A stretch of 46,618 nt of DNA from an uncultured Lachnospira sp. (GTDB lineage Bacteria > Bacillota > Clostridia > Lachnospirales > Lachnospiraceae), in the NCBI GenBank assembly GCA_944381165.1, contig CALWKC010000024.1, positions 1 to 46,618 of the forward strand. Direction: 5' to 3'. A program made the translations under genes and the position numbers. Below the pieces are notes generated by a model that made no database searches, was not told where the DNA came from, and saw nothing but the letters and a program-made list of their open reading frames with translations. Positions within the stretch are counted from its first letter, which is position 1; each line of letters starts with the position of its first letter. Positions 26,255-34,934 of this stretch are shown here, one piece after another.

Positions 26255-26327
26255 TTACAACCTCCAATTCCGTACCGCTCAAACGCCTTTGTTTTATCCG
26301 GTCACAACTTAAAATATATCTGTGACT

Positions 26328-26356
26328 ATTCTACCATTTTTATCACATTATTTCAA
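26328..26356 (-). promoter_or_regulatory. Promoter of the chemoreceptor-corA-ktrA unit
   Basis: Minus strand TTGAAA (26351-26356), 17-bp spacer, TAGAAT (26328-26333) preceded by TGG. The start would lie about 67 bases before the chemoreceptor ATG. Confidence 0.6.
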
Positions 26357-26386
26357 TCAAACCGAAGGAAGTTTAAATCTATTTTT

Positions 26387-26584
26387 CTATCTTTTATCTC
26401 CCTGTACCGAGTCTGTATTTTCAGGGCACTTCGGGCTTCCGTGATTTATGCTGCACGACGCGCAATTTCCCGTACATCCTCCGCCGCCGCCCATTTTTTT
26501 ATTTCTCATATATGAAACAGCAATATAAATCCCAATCACAACAACCAGAATAATTGCGCCGCTTAAAATATTAGAAAATTCCAT
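26387..26584 (-). CDS. FeoB-associated Cys-rich membrane protein
   Basis: A 65-residue protein with one membrane segment (about 5-25, LSGAIILVVVIGIYIAVSYM), a basic turn, a glycine run, and a Cys-rich tail (GCTGNCASCSINHGSPKCP: four Cys in a CxxxCxxC...C pattern). This layout is that of the small proteins encoded after feoB in many Firmicutes (PF12669), thought to assist ferrous iron import. An ATG also abuts the feoB stop at 26602, but the ribosome binding site (GGAGGAAGG) lies after it, favouring the ATG at 26584. Confidence 0.9.
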   Translation of the reverse strand: MEFSNILSGAIILVVVIGIYIAVSYMRNKKMGGGGGCTGNCASCSINHGSPKCPENTDSVQGDKR

Positions 26585-26602
26585 TTCAGCACCTTCCTCC
26601 AT

Positions 26603-28957
26603 TCAAACCAACATCAAAACTAAATTCACTAAAAACGCCATAATCCATGCTATAACACACTGAATAAACGCAACCATAACCGCCGCCCGCCGGGTCCCCA
26701 TTTCCCGGCGCACCGACGCGATCGCTGCGACACAAGGAGTATACAGAAGCGTAAACACAAGAAATACAAAAGCCGTCTTTGCAGTAAACAGCGACGACAG
26801 CATTGAAGTATCTCCTCCGAGAAGCACGGTAAGCGTGCTCACAACGCTCTCCTTCGCCGTAAAACCTGTAATGAGAGCTGTTGATATTCTCCAGTCGTCA
26901 AATCCAAGAGGCGCAAAGACAGGAGAAATCAGACCGCCAAGCGCCGCAAGCAGGCTGTCCTTCGAATCCCCGACAACATTCAGCCGCACATCAAATGTCT
27001 GCAGAAACCAGATTACAATAGACGCAACGAATATAATAGTAAACGCTTTAGTTATAAAATCCTTTGCCTTTTCCCATATAAGCTGCACAACACTTTTCGG
27101 GCTCGGCAGTCTGTAATTCGGCAGCTCCATTACAAACGGAACAGGCTCGCCTTTAAACGCCGTCTTTTTCAGAATAAGAGCATATAATATTCCCGTTACT
27201 ATTCCCATAAAATAAAGCCCTATCATGACAAACACACTGTATTCAGGGAAAAACGCATATGTAAAAAGCGCGTATATCGGCAGCTTTGCCGAACAGCTCA
27301 TAAATGGAGTCAGCAGTATTGTCATTTTTCTGTCACGCTCCGACGCCAGCGTCCTTGTTGCCATAATTGCCGGAACGGAACAGCCGAAGCCTATAAGCAT
27401 AGGCACAAAGCTTCTTCCGGACAAGCCTATTTTTCTTAAAAGTTTATCCATAACAAACGCTACTCTCGCCATATAACCGCTGTCCTCAAGAATAGACAAA
27501 AACAAAAACAGCACAACTATTACAGGAAGAAAGCTGAGCACGCTTCCCACACCCGCAAAAATACCGTCAATTACAAGGGAATGCACTACAGGATTAATTC
27601 CAAAATCAGAAAGCCCTTTATCGCACACAGCGGTAAACCAGTCTATCAATGCGCCAAGTCCGTCAGAAAGCCATGTGCCCAATACTCCGAAGGTTAGCCA
27701 GAATACCAGAGCCATTATTCCTATAAAAGCAGGAATAGCTGTGTATTTGCCGGTCAGGAATCTGTCCGCTTTAACACTTCTCGCGTGAGCCTTGCTCTCA
27801 ACAGGCTTTACCACTGTCTGTCCGCACACCTTTTCAATAAAATTAAACCGCATGTCAGCCAGAGCAGCTTCACGGTCTTTACCGCATTCGGTCTCCATTT
27901 CGGCAACTATATGCTCCAGAAGTTCTTTCTCGTTATCATCTAAATCAAGCTGCTCCAGAATAAGCTTATCTCCCTCCATAAGCTTTGTCGCGGCAAAACG
28001 CACGGGAATTTTTTTCTTTTGCGCATGGTCCTCTATCAGATGAACAACTGCATGAATACCGCGATGCACGGCAGCCTGTCCGTTCTGTCCGTTAGGATCG
28101 CAAAAATCAAGTCTTCCCGGACATTCGTCATATCTTGCCACATGCACTGCATGCTCCACAAGCTCGCTTATACCCTCATTTTTTGCCGCTGAAATCGGAA
28201 CAACAGGGATGCCGAGCATATTCTCAAGCTCGTTAATTCTTATAGTTCCCCCGTTTTCGCGCACCTCATCCATCATATTGAGGGCAAGCACCATGGGAAT
28301 ATCCATTTCTATAAGCTGCATTGTAAGATAGAGATTTCTTTCTATATTTGTCGCATCTACGATATTGATTATTCCGCGCGGATGGTTTTTAAGAATAAAA
28401 TCTCTTGTAACAATTTCCTCGCTCGTATACGGTGACAGCGAATAAATTCCGGGAAGGTCCGTTACAGTTGCCTCCGGATGATTTTTTATAGTACCGTCCT
28501 TTCTGTCAACCGTGACGCCCGGAAAATTACCAACATGCTGATTTGAGCCCGTAAGCTGATTAAAAAGGGTTGTCTTTCCGCAGTTCTGATTTCCGATAAG
28601 ACCGAAAGTCAAAGGCTCTCCCTCTTTAAGAACATCCCCCGATTTTCTTACGTGATATATCCCCATCTCTCCAACCTGAGGATGAGGTATATCCTTTGAG
28701 TGTTTATAATGCTTTTTTTCAGTATCGGTGTCATGGATATTTTTTATTCCTATTCTTGCAGCGTCCTCTTTTCTCAGCGTGAGTTCATATCCTCTCACCC
28801 TGAGCTCCATAGGGTCTCCCATAGGCGCAGTTTTAACAAGAGTAACCTCTGTTCCCGGCGTCAGTCCCATATCCAAAAAATGGCGGCGAAGCGCACCTTC
28901 ACCGCCGACAGTTTCTATCAACGCGTCTTTTCCTATTTCAAGTTTATCTAATGTCAT
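26603..28957 (-). CDS. feoB: FeoA-FeoB fusion, ferrous iron transporter
   Basis: A 784-residue fusion. Residues 1-75 are a FeoA-type SH3-like domain (LRRHFLDMGLTPGTEVTLV ... ELRVRGYELTLRKEDA). A linker follows, then the FeoB G-protein domain with G1 GNQNCGKTTLF, G3 DLPGIYSL and G4 NMMD. A helical region leads to about ten membrane segments with the Cys-containing gate GFGCSVPAIMATRTL (near 540) and a second gate half. It imports Fe2+ in anaerobic cells. DUF2974 lies 21 bases upstream and the Cys-rich protein directly downstream. No convincing Fur box was seen. Confidence 0.96.
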   Translation of the reverse strand: MTLDKLEIGKDALIETVGGEGALRRHFLDMGLTPGTEVTLVKTAPMGDPMELRVRGYELTLRKEDAARIGIKNIHDTDTEKKHYKHSKDIPHPQVGEMGIYHVRKSGDVLKEGEPLTFGLIGNQNCGKTTLFNQLTGSNQHVGNFPGVTVDRKDGTIKNHPEATVTDLPGIYSLSPYTSEEIVTRDFILKNHPRGIINIVDATNIERNLYLTMQLIEMDIPMVLALNMMDEVRENGGTIRINELENMLGIPVVPISAAKNEGISELVEHAVHVARYDECPGRLDFCDPNGQNGQAAVHRGIHAVVHLIEDHAQKKKIPVRFAATKLMEGDKLILEQLDLDDNEKELLEHIVAEMETECGKDREAALADMRFNFIEKVCGQTVVKPVESKAHARSVKADRFLTGKYTAIPAFIGIMALVFWLTFGVLGTWLSDGLGALIDWFTAVCDKGLSDFGINPVVHSLVIDGIFAGVGSVLSFLPVIVVLFLFLSILEDSGYMARVAFVMDKLLRKIGLSGRSFVPMLIGFGCSVPAIMATRTLASERDRKMTILLTPFMSCSAKLPIYALFTYAFFPEYSVFVMIGLYFMGIVTGILYALILKKTAFKGEPVPFVMELPNYRLPSPKSVVQLIWEKAKDFITKAFTIIFVASIVIWFLQTFDVRLNVVGDSKDSLLAALGGLISPVFAPLGFDDWRISTALITGFTAKESVVSTLTVLLGGDTSMLSSLFTAKTAFVFLVFTLLYTPCVAAIASVRREMGTRRAAVMVAFIQCVIAWIMAFLVNLVLMLV

Positions 28958-28978
28958 TCTTCATATCTCCAAAAATAT

Positions 28979-30088
28979 TTATTGCCTATTATTAATCATT
29001 TTTCTCGCTTTGTCAAATTCTCCTGAAAGTGATTTGAGCATTCTGCGAAGCATCATTTTCGTCTCTCTGTCGAGTGAGCCGTACATTTTGAGAGCCGCAC
29101 CCGCAAAATTAAAACGGTCAGCCGAAAGATCCGAAAGTTTAGTCGCACCGCTTGACGTTATTATAGAAAACAGAATTTCCACAAAATCGCTCCTCTGCTG
29201 CCTTGTCATCCCGTTAATCCAGCGGCTTAAAGCCTCATTCAGCATGCGGCTCGTATCGTCCACACCTTGCACCGTCTCAAAATGATTTCCGATAACCTGC
29301 CATGACATAGCGTCATGCTGCATCACTCCTGTCTGTGAGCTTTTGACTATCATATACCGCTCCTCGTGTTCAAGAAGCATACCCACAATCGAATGCTGCG
29401 GAACGATTGTTTTTATCTTTGGCAGCATCTCCTGATACTCCTCGCTCTCAATCATTTTTCTGTCAAATCCCGGTCCGTCATTGTTGTATACCTCTATTAT
29501 CCGTTTTTTCACTCTCGGATTAGCCTTTACAGCAGCATATATCGCAAGATTGCCGCCCTTTGAATGTCCTCCGAGCCTGATTTTTTTTCTTCCCGGAGAG
29601 AGCACTTCATTTACATATGATGCTGCCTCAAGCTGTGACGGTATCGGCTGTATAAAACTCATATTAAAATCTTCTTTCCAGCCTATAAGCGAGTCGTCTG
29701 TTCCCATAAAATCAACATAGACCGAGCCGTCACCAAGCTCAGCCAGAAACGCACCGAACTGCACCTCTTTTTCTGTATTATTATATACGGCATAATTGCT
29801 GAGAATTATATTTGAAAACCGTCTTGTCCGCGCCATTTTTCTCATAAAAAACGGACAATACCATATAAAGGATTTTACCAGTTCGAGCTCCTGCTCATCA
29901 TTAAGCTCAAAGAAATCTCTGCACGCGTCCTCAAGCGTAATTTTCCCTCCGCTTCCCGCCGCCGGAATAATATCCTTTAAATCCACATAAGCAAGCTGTG
30001 CGATTATAAGGTTATCCACTTCATTAAACGGGTCCTGCTCAAATGTCAAATCACCGCGCCATATAAGATAATCCTCAATATTTGCCAT
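28979..30088 (-). CDS. DUF2974 (Mbeg1-like) alpha/beta hydrolase
   Basis: A 369-residue protein of the DUF2974/Mbeg1-like family. It has a lipase-type nucleophile elbow GGHSKGGNLAIYAA (about Ser178) and a following ND-GPGF segment (EVYNNDGPGFDRKM) typical of the family. A possible catalytic His lies in MSWQVIGNHFETV (near 275). The true substrate is not established in the family. No signal peptide. It is 21 bases upstream of feoAB and has an ACGGAGGAG ribosome binding site, so it probably leads that operon. A link to iron is positional only. Confidence 0.82.
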   Translation of the reverse strand: MANIEDYLIWRGDLTFEQDPFNEVDNLIIAQLAYVDLKDIIPAAGSGGKITLEDACRDFFELNDEQELELVKSFIWYCPFFMRKMARTRRFSNIILSNYAVYNNTEKEVQFGAFLAELGDGSVYVDFMGTDDSLIGWKEDFNMSFIQPIPSQLEAASYVNEVLSPGRKKIRLGGHSKGGNLAIYAAVKANPRVKKRIIEVYNNDGPGFDRKMIESEEYQEMLPKIKTIVPQHSIVGMLLEHEERYMIVKSSQTGVMQHDAMSWQVIGNHFETVQGVDDTSRMLNEALSRWINGMTRQQRSDFVEILFSIITSSGATKLSDLSADRFNFAGAALKMYGSLDRETKMMLRRMLKSLSGEFDKARKMINNRQ

Positions 30089-30139
30089 AGACTCCTCCGT
30101 TCAGACTGTTTTTGGTTAATTAAACCGGCGAAAATAAGG

Positions 30140-30174
30140 CAAAAAGGCGTACAGGTAAAAATCCTGTACGCCTT
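30140..30174 (-). terminator. tRNA-Gly terminator
   Basis: 10-bp perfect stem (30146-30155 with 30163-30172), 7-nt loop, then UUUUU on the minus strand, 8 bases after the tRNA. Confidence 0.88.
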
Positions 30175-30182
30175 CTTTTCAG

Positions 30183-30254
<72 letters not shown>

Positions 30255-30346
30255 ATAAATCATATGTGTTCACCTGCGTTCTGCATCTATATCTCAGCAA
30301 TATAACTTTTACTTCCAGCTTTTTATAAGTGCTGAACGCAAGTTCT

Positions 30347-30375
30347 ATTTTACATATATTTATGATATTTGTCAA
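30347..30375 (-). promoter_or_regulatory. tRNA-Gly promoter
   Basis: Minus strand consensus TTGACA (30370-30375), 17-bp spacer, TAAAAT (30347-30352). The start near 30340 gives a leader of about 85 nt before the tRNA. Leader ends CTTGCGTTC (30334-30342) and GAACGCAGG (30273-30281) are complementary and would fold it into one arm. This stretch has no gene. Confidence 0.8.
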
Positions 30376-30447
30376 TAGTTTAATTTAATTTTTATTTTTT
30401 ATTTATAACAGTTCAGCCATAAGCTGTATGACAGGCAAATAAGGCAT

Positions 30448-32214
30448 TTAAAACTGTTCAAGAAGCTTTCCGAATACATCGAGCGCCGCCTGTATGACCT
30501 GAGGCTTTGACATATCAATTCCGCACAGCTTTAATAGCTCTATCGGGTGCATGCTGCTGCCTCCGGCAAGAAATTTGCGATAGCCTGCAAGCGTTTCTTT
30601 ATCTCCGGCAATAATTTTTGAGGCTATCGCCACTGCCGCAGAAAAGCCTGTCGCATACTGATAAACATAAAACGGAGTATAGAAATGCGGTATTCTTGCC
30701 CACTCATACGAAATCTCCGCGTCAATAAACATGTCTTTTCCGAAATACTTTTCATTAAGCTCACGATATACGCGGCAAAGACTGTCGGCACTCAGCACCT
30801 CTCCTTCTTCTGCCATCTCATGAGTTATCATCTCAAACTCGGCAAACATTGTCTGACGGAACAGCGTTCCCTTAAACTGCTCAAGATAATGTCCTATAAG
30901 ATACCTGCGCTCCTCATCAGAACTGCTCCTCTTTAACAGATAGTCTATAAGAATAACCTCATTACAGGTGGACGCCACCTCCGCCACAAATATCTTATAA
31001 CCGGCATAGGTATACGGCTGCGCTTCATTCGAGCTGTATGTGTGCATTGCGTGTCCTGTCTCATGCACCAGCGTAAACACGTCATTTAATGTATCGCTGT
31101 AATTCAGGAATATATACGGATGTGTTCCGTATGCTCCCCATGAAAATGCACCGCTGCGCTTCCCCTCATTTTCACGGACGTCTACCCAGCCGTTATCATA
31201 GCCCTCTTTTACCTTTGCAATATAATCATCGCCAAGAATTCCGAGCGCTTCCAGCGCCATATACTTAGCCTCTTCATAATCAACACTCACGCTGTAATCC
31301 GAAACCAAAGGCGCATAAATATCATAAAAGTGAAGCTCTTCAACTCCCAAAACCTGCTTTCTCATCGAAACATAGGCGTGCATCTTATCAAGATTTTTAT
31401 TTACCGTTTCAATGAGATTTGTATATACGCTCTTTGGTATAAATGAGCCGTCAAGATACATCTCAAGCGTTGAGTCATATCCCCTTGCTCTTGCGAAAAA
31501 TACAGCCTGCTTTACATTTCCGTAATACGCAGATGCCAGGGTATTTATATATGACTTATACTGTCTGTACAGCGCAAAAAACGTCTCTTTTCTGACATCA
31601 CGGCTCCGGCTCTCCATAAGCACCGAAAATTTTGCCGCTGTGAGCTCAGTCTCGTTTCCGTCCTCATCGTGAACAGTGCCGAATTTTACATCTGCATTAT
31701 TAAATTTTGAAAATATCTCTCCCGGTGTGTCCCCAAGCTGCTCAGCCATTGCAAGCAGCTTTTCCTCCTGCTTTGAGCAGGTGTGTTCCTTTTTGGAAAG
31801 CATATCCCTGAGAAGCTGCTCATACGGAACAACCTCTTTATCCAGAATAAACTCTTCTATCTTATTGTCGTCAATCTCCATGATTTCAGGTGTTACAAAC
31901 GCATATTTCTCGTTCATCTTTATTGCCGCAAGCTGCGCTTTCCCTGACATTTCCTGATAAACCGGGTTGGCGGTATCCTCATAGTATTTCATAAACGCAT
32001 ATACATAAACGCGTTCAACCAAAAGGCTGTTTTCATCCGCCTCTGAAAGCAGCGCCGCAAGATTATGTGCGCTGTCTGCAAGCTTTCCCATATAAATACA
32101 CGGCGACTCTGCTCTCAATACAGCCTCTTCAAATGCCTTCTGCCACTCTTTGTCCGTACTGTACAAATCCTCAATCCGCCATTTATCTTCAGATGCGATT
32201 TCACTTCTCTTCAA
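30448..32214 (-). CDS. pepF: Oligoendopeptidase F
   Basis: A 588-residue M3-family zinc peptidase that cleaves medium-length peptides in the cytosol. The zinc motif is LVHETGHAMHTY (HExxH near 377), with the downstream Glu ligand region VAEVASTCNEV. The C-terminal SYEWARIPHFYTPFYVYQYATG stretch is strongly conserved in PepF. The start is TTG at 32214, supported by AAGGAG 8 bases upstream and by the normal family N-terminus (SEDKWRIEDLY). Full length. It is 119 bases downstream of the isochorismatase-like gene; that gap holds no gene I can support. Confidence 0.95.
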   Translation of the reverse strand: MKRSEIASEDKWRIEDLYSTDKEWQKAFEEAVLRAESPCIYMGKLADSAHNLAALLSEADENSLLVERVYVYAFMKYYEDTANPVYQEMSGKAQLAAIKMNEKYAFVTPEIMEIDDNKIEEFILDKEVVPYEQLLRDMLSKKEHTCSKQEEKLLAMAEQLGDTPGEIFSKFNNADVKFGTVHDEDGNETELTAAKFSVLMESRSRDVRKETFFALYRQYKSYINTLASAYYGNVKQAVFFARARGYDSTLEMYLDGSFIPKSVYTNLIETVNKNLDKMHAYVSMRKQVLGVEELHFYDIYAPLVSDYSVSVDYEEAKYMALEALGILGDDYIAKVKEGYDNGWVDVRENEGKRSGAFSWGAYGTHPYIFLNYSDTLNDVFTLVHETGHAMHTYSSNEAQPYTYAGYKIFVAEVASTCNEVILIDYLLKRSSSDEERRYLIGHYLEQFKGTLFRQTMFAEFEMITHEMAEEGEVLSADSLCRVYRELNEKYFGKDMFIDAEISYEWARIPHFYTPFYVYQYATGFSAAVAIASKIIAGDKETLAGYRKFLAGGSSMHPIELLKLCGIDMSKPQVIQAALDVFGKLLEQF

Positions 32215-32333
32215 TGCCTGCTCTCCTTACTCACATGATTCTGATACCTGCCCGGGGGCTTTACCTGACGCTCACTCTGCCTCAGCAATTTTGCCGTTTT
32301 GCACACAGTTCAGCAGGCGCCCCGTCCTGACAG

Positions 32334-32891
32334 TCAATTCACACTGCTCTGCTTTACCAGGGCAGATATTCTCTTAAACGTATCACTTCCGGCTCTTCCC
32401 AGCAGTTCAAACAGAATAGCCTCACCGGTAGTTATGTAAGCGCCCTCCTGCTCTGCTCTTTTTAGAGCCGCCTTTTTATCCGAGAGCTTTCTGCTCGCAA
32501 TACAGTCAGCAGCCACATATACATTATACTCCTCAGCTATTAAATCAATTACTGTCTGAAGCACGCATATATGAGCCTCACAGCCGCACACAACAACATT
32601 TTTTACACTTAGCCGCTCAAGCGCCTCGCTGATATTTTCATCTTCAAGACAGCTGAAACTGATTTTGTCAAAACCATCCGGCATCCCCTCTATGCCCCGT
32701 ATCTCATGGACCGTCTCTCCAAGACCTTTCGTATACTGCTGTGTGACAATCACAGGAACATCAAGCTCAATCATACCTTTAATTAAAATCTGAGAACATT
32801 TAAGCCATTCCGCATATTCCGCCATAGCAGGAACAAGCTTTTCCTGATAGTCTATAACCAATAATGCTGTATCTGCCGCATATGCTCTCAT
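32334..32891 (-). CDS. Isochorismatase-like cysteine hydrolase
   Basis: 185 residues of the isochorismatase superfamily. The triad is visible: Asp14 in LLVIDYQEKL, a Lys in the FDKISFSC region (about Lys75), and the nucleophile Cys in VVVCGCEAHICVLQTV (about Cys108). It also has the family's YVAADCIASR strand. Members hydrolyse amides (nicotinamide, N-carbamoyl compounds) or act as ycaC-like enzymes; the substrate cannot be told. Its ATG overlaps the degV stop by 4 bases (ATGA), so both are one operon. Confidence 0.88.
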   Translation of the reverse strand: MRAYAADTALLVIDYQEKLVPAMAEYAEWLKCSQILIKGMIELDVPVIVTQQYTKGLGETVHEIRGIEGMPDGFDKISFSCLEDENISEALERLSVKNVVVCGCEAHICVLQTVIDLIAEEYNVYVAADCIASRKLSDKKAALKRAEQEGAYITTGEAILFELLGRAGSDTFKRISALVKQSSVN

Positions 32892-33775
32892 GCGCGTTTC
32901 CCCTCATCCTCAGGAAGATAAACCGAACATGCAATAGCAATAGCGCCATATCCTATGTGACAGGCAACGCTCAATGAAAGCGGATCCATATGAAAATCAA
33001 GCTGAGGATATTCAGCCTTTACCATTTCAGCCCACTCATTTGCCTCCTCAAAGTTTCCGGCATAAGCAGCCTCTATGTGCACGCGTCCTGCCTTAAAGCT
33101 GTCTGCAAAACGCGTATTCATATCATTCGCCATAGCCTTTAACATAATTTTCTTCGCAGAAGCCTTACCTCTAGCCTTAGCGTAAGCATCAAGCTTCTCT
33201 CCCTGAATCTGAAGCACAGGATTTAATCTCAGCACAGTTCCGATTGCTGCCGCCGCCGGAGTGATTCTTCCTCCCTTTTTGAGATATTTCAATGTCTCAA
33301 GAGTTATATAAATACTCGACTGCATTTTTTCCCGCTCAAGAATTTCTTTTATTTCAGCGGCGCCACAGCCCTTCTCCGCAAGCATTTTTGCGTCCATGAC
33401 CGATTGTCTCTGTGTAACAGAAATACGCTGGTTGTTCACAACACATATCTTACCGTCATACTCCTCCGCAATCATCGACGCCGTCTGGCACGTTCCGCTC
33501 AGCCCGCTTGACATCGGTATAAACACAACCTCGTCATATTCCTTCAAAAGCTCATCAAAACGATCCTGAAGCTCTCCGACCGAAGGCTGCGATGTAGATA
33601 TATCTGCATCCTCGCTCAATCTTTTATAAAACTGCTCCTGCGTAAGGTTAATATCTTCATAATACTGCTCTCCATCGATAAAAAAAGGCATAGGAAGTAC
33701 GGAAATTCCAAGTTCCTTCCCTGCTGCCTGTGTAATACCGCTGTTGCTGTCTGTCAATATTGCTACTTTACTCAT
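32888..33775 (-). CDS. DegV family fatty-acid-binding protein
   Basis: A 295-residue two-domain DegV protein. Family signatures are the N-terminal ILTDSNSGI, TSQPSVGELQDRF (about 60-73), SSGLSGTCQTA (about 89-99), and LKYLKKGGRI (near 163). DegV/FakB proteins hold a fatty acid and present it to the kinase FakA, feeding phospholipid synthesis; no fakA is in the window. GGGG lies 8 bases before the ATG. Divergent from the tandem-GNAT gene and overlapping the isochorismatase-like gene. Confidence 0.93.
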   Translation of the reverse strand: MSKVAILTDSNSGITQAAGKELGISVLPMPFFIDGEQYYEDINLTQEQFYKRLSEDADISTSQPSVGELQDRFDELLKEYDEVVFIPMSSGLSGTCQTASMIAEEYDGKICVVNNQRISVTQRQSVMDAKMLAEKGCGAAEIKEILEREKMQSSIYITLETLKYLKKGGRITPAAAAIGTVLRLNPVLQIQGEKLDAYAKARGKASAKKIMLKAMANDMNTRFADSFKAGRVHIEAAYAGNFEEANEWAEMVKAEYPQLDFHMDPLSLSVACHIGYGAIAIACSVYLPEDEGKRA

Positions 33776-33846
33776 TGGCTATACCCCTTTTTAAGTACTT
33801 TTTATATATTATCTCACAAATACTTTGATAATAATAACATTTTTTA

Positions 33847-33875
33847 TTGTACATTATCTTTCATTCTGCTACAAT
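33847..33875 (+). promoter_or_regulatory. Promoter of the tandem-GNAT gene
   Basis: TTGTAC (33847-33852), 17-bp spacer, TACAAT (33870-33875). It lies inside the upstream extension of the reading frame, which supports the later GTG start. Confidence 0.55.
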
Positions 33876-33918
33876 ATATTTATTAAATTTTTTTGACAAA
33901 ACCCGGAGCTATCAGACC

Positions 33919-34785
33919 GTGAACACAAAAAACACACCGTATTTACCGTATGACAAGGATACCTCGTGCACCGCAGACAAAACGGACATCATTAATAACG
34001 AAAATGCACGCAATATTTTCAGCTTTAAAATATACTGTCCCGAAAAGCTTGATAATATGCAGCTGAACGATTTAAAACAGCTTATAAATTCCTGCGGCGG
34101 CTATGAGCCTTTCTACTGCGGCATTGACACGGAAAGCAGTGATGAATGTCCTGCTGTTTTTCAGGCTGCGGCATATTCGGGAGAAACAATGATTGGTTTC
34201 GCATCCTGCTGTTTTAACGAACTGACTGCGCTTGTGCTCCCTGAATACAGACGTCTGGGAGTCTTTACAGAGCTTTTTGAAAATATAAAAAAACATCTTA
34301 ATTGCGATCATGCAGATGGTTTCCCAGAGAACACTCTCTGTTTTTCTGCTCCTGATTTCATTCAATCGCTTGTAAAATCACATCCGGAAATAAGTTTTTC
34401 TCACAGCGAATATTTAATGGAATGTTCATCAAATTCTGTCAGCGATTTTCCGCAATATTTTCCTGATGCAATATCGGACTTTTCAGACGACGGAAGTGAC
34501 TATCTCCTGTATCTTAACGCTTCGGACGATGAGCCATGCGCCGTTTGCGCTCTTGATTACCAGCCGTCACATACAATGCTTTATAATGTTTTCGTAGACG
34601 AAAATCTGAGAGGCAAAAAAGCAGGCACTTTTTTGCTCTCTAATCTTATACGGGATTACTTCAGCCAAAACACAAATCCGCTGCTCGTACAGGTAAGCAG
34701 CACTAACATTCCTGCGCTTAAGCTGTATAAAAATACAGGTTTTAATATTATTGAACAGGTTGATTATTTTAAAATCTCTTTCTGA
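33919..34785 (+). CDS. Protein with two GNAT-like acetyltransferase folds
   Basis: About 288 residues from the chosen GTG at 33919 (GGAG upstream). The frame also has an ATG at 33847, but the predicted -10 box lies downstream of it. Two acetyl-CoA-site-like segments are visible: LTALVLPEYRRLGVFTELFENI (about 107-128) and LYNVFVDENLRGKKAGTFLLSNLI (about 220-243). The second is followed by a classic motif B, NIPALKLYKNTGFNIIEQVDYF. The first copy looks more degenerate. The N-terminal 35 residues are polar and low complexity. Substrate unknown. Single plus-strand gene between degV and dapB. Confidence 0.75.
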   Translation: MNTKNTPYLPYDKDTSCTADKTDIINNENARNIFSFKIYCPEKLDNMQLNDLKQLINSCGGYEPFYCGIDTESSDECPAVFQAAAYSGETMIGFASCCFNELTALVLPEYRRLGVFTELFENIKKHLNCDHADGFPENTLCFSAPDFIQSLVKSHPEISFSHSEYLMECSSNSVSDFPQYFPDAISDFSDDGSDYLLYLNASDDEPCAVCALDYQPSHTMLYNVFVDENLRGKKAGTFLLSNLIRDYFSQNTNPLLVQVSSTNIPALKLYKNTGFNIIEQVDYFKISF

Positions 34786-34837
34786 TAATATAAAATACAA
34801 TATTTGATTTTACAAAACTGCAATCCACAAATCAAAA

Positions 34838-34885
34838 AACCGAATGGGACGGTTAAACACTTCTGTATTGCCGTCCCACCCGGTT
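34838..34885 (-). terminator. dapB terminator
   Basis: 8-bp perfect stem TGGGACGG/CCGTCCCA (34845-34852 with 34871-34878), extended by AACCG/CGGTT, and six U on the minus strand. It can also stop plus-strand transcription from the GNAT gene. Confidence 0.8.
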
Positions 34886-34891
34886 ATCGTG

Positions 34892-34911
34892 AGAGTTTTC
34901 TCTCGAACTCT
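34892..34911 (+). repeat. Hairpin fragment (D) related to the dispersed repeat
   Basis: AGAGTTTTCTCTCGAACTCT keeps the outer arms (AGAGTT, GAACTCT) of hairpin 1 of the full copies, but the middle is different and nothing else of the element follows. It may be a worn remnant, or just a similar hairpin. Confidence 0.4.
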
Positions 34912-34934
34912 TTATTCTGTTTATCCTATTAATA

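Noticed and set aside
28958-30140. Fur box controlling feoAB
   Set aside because: No GATAATGATTATCATTATC-like inverted repeat was found before DUF2974 or feoB.
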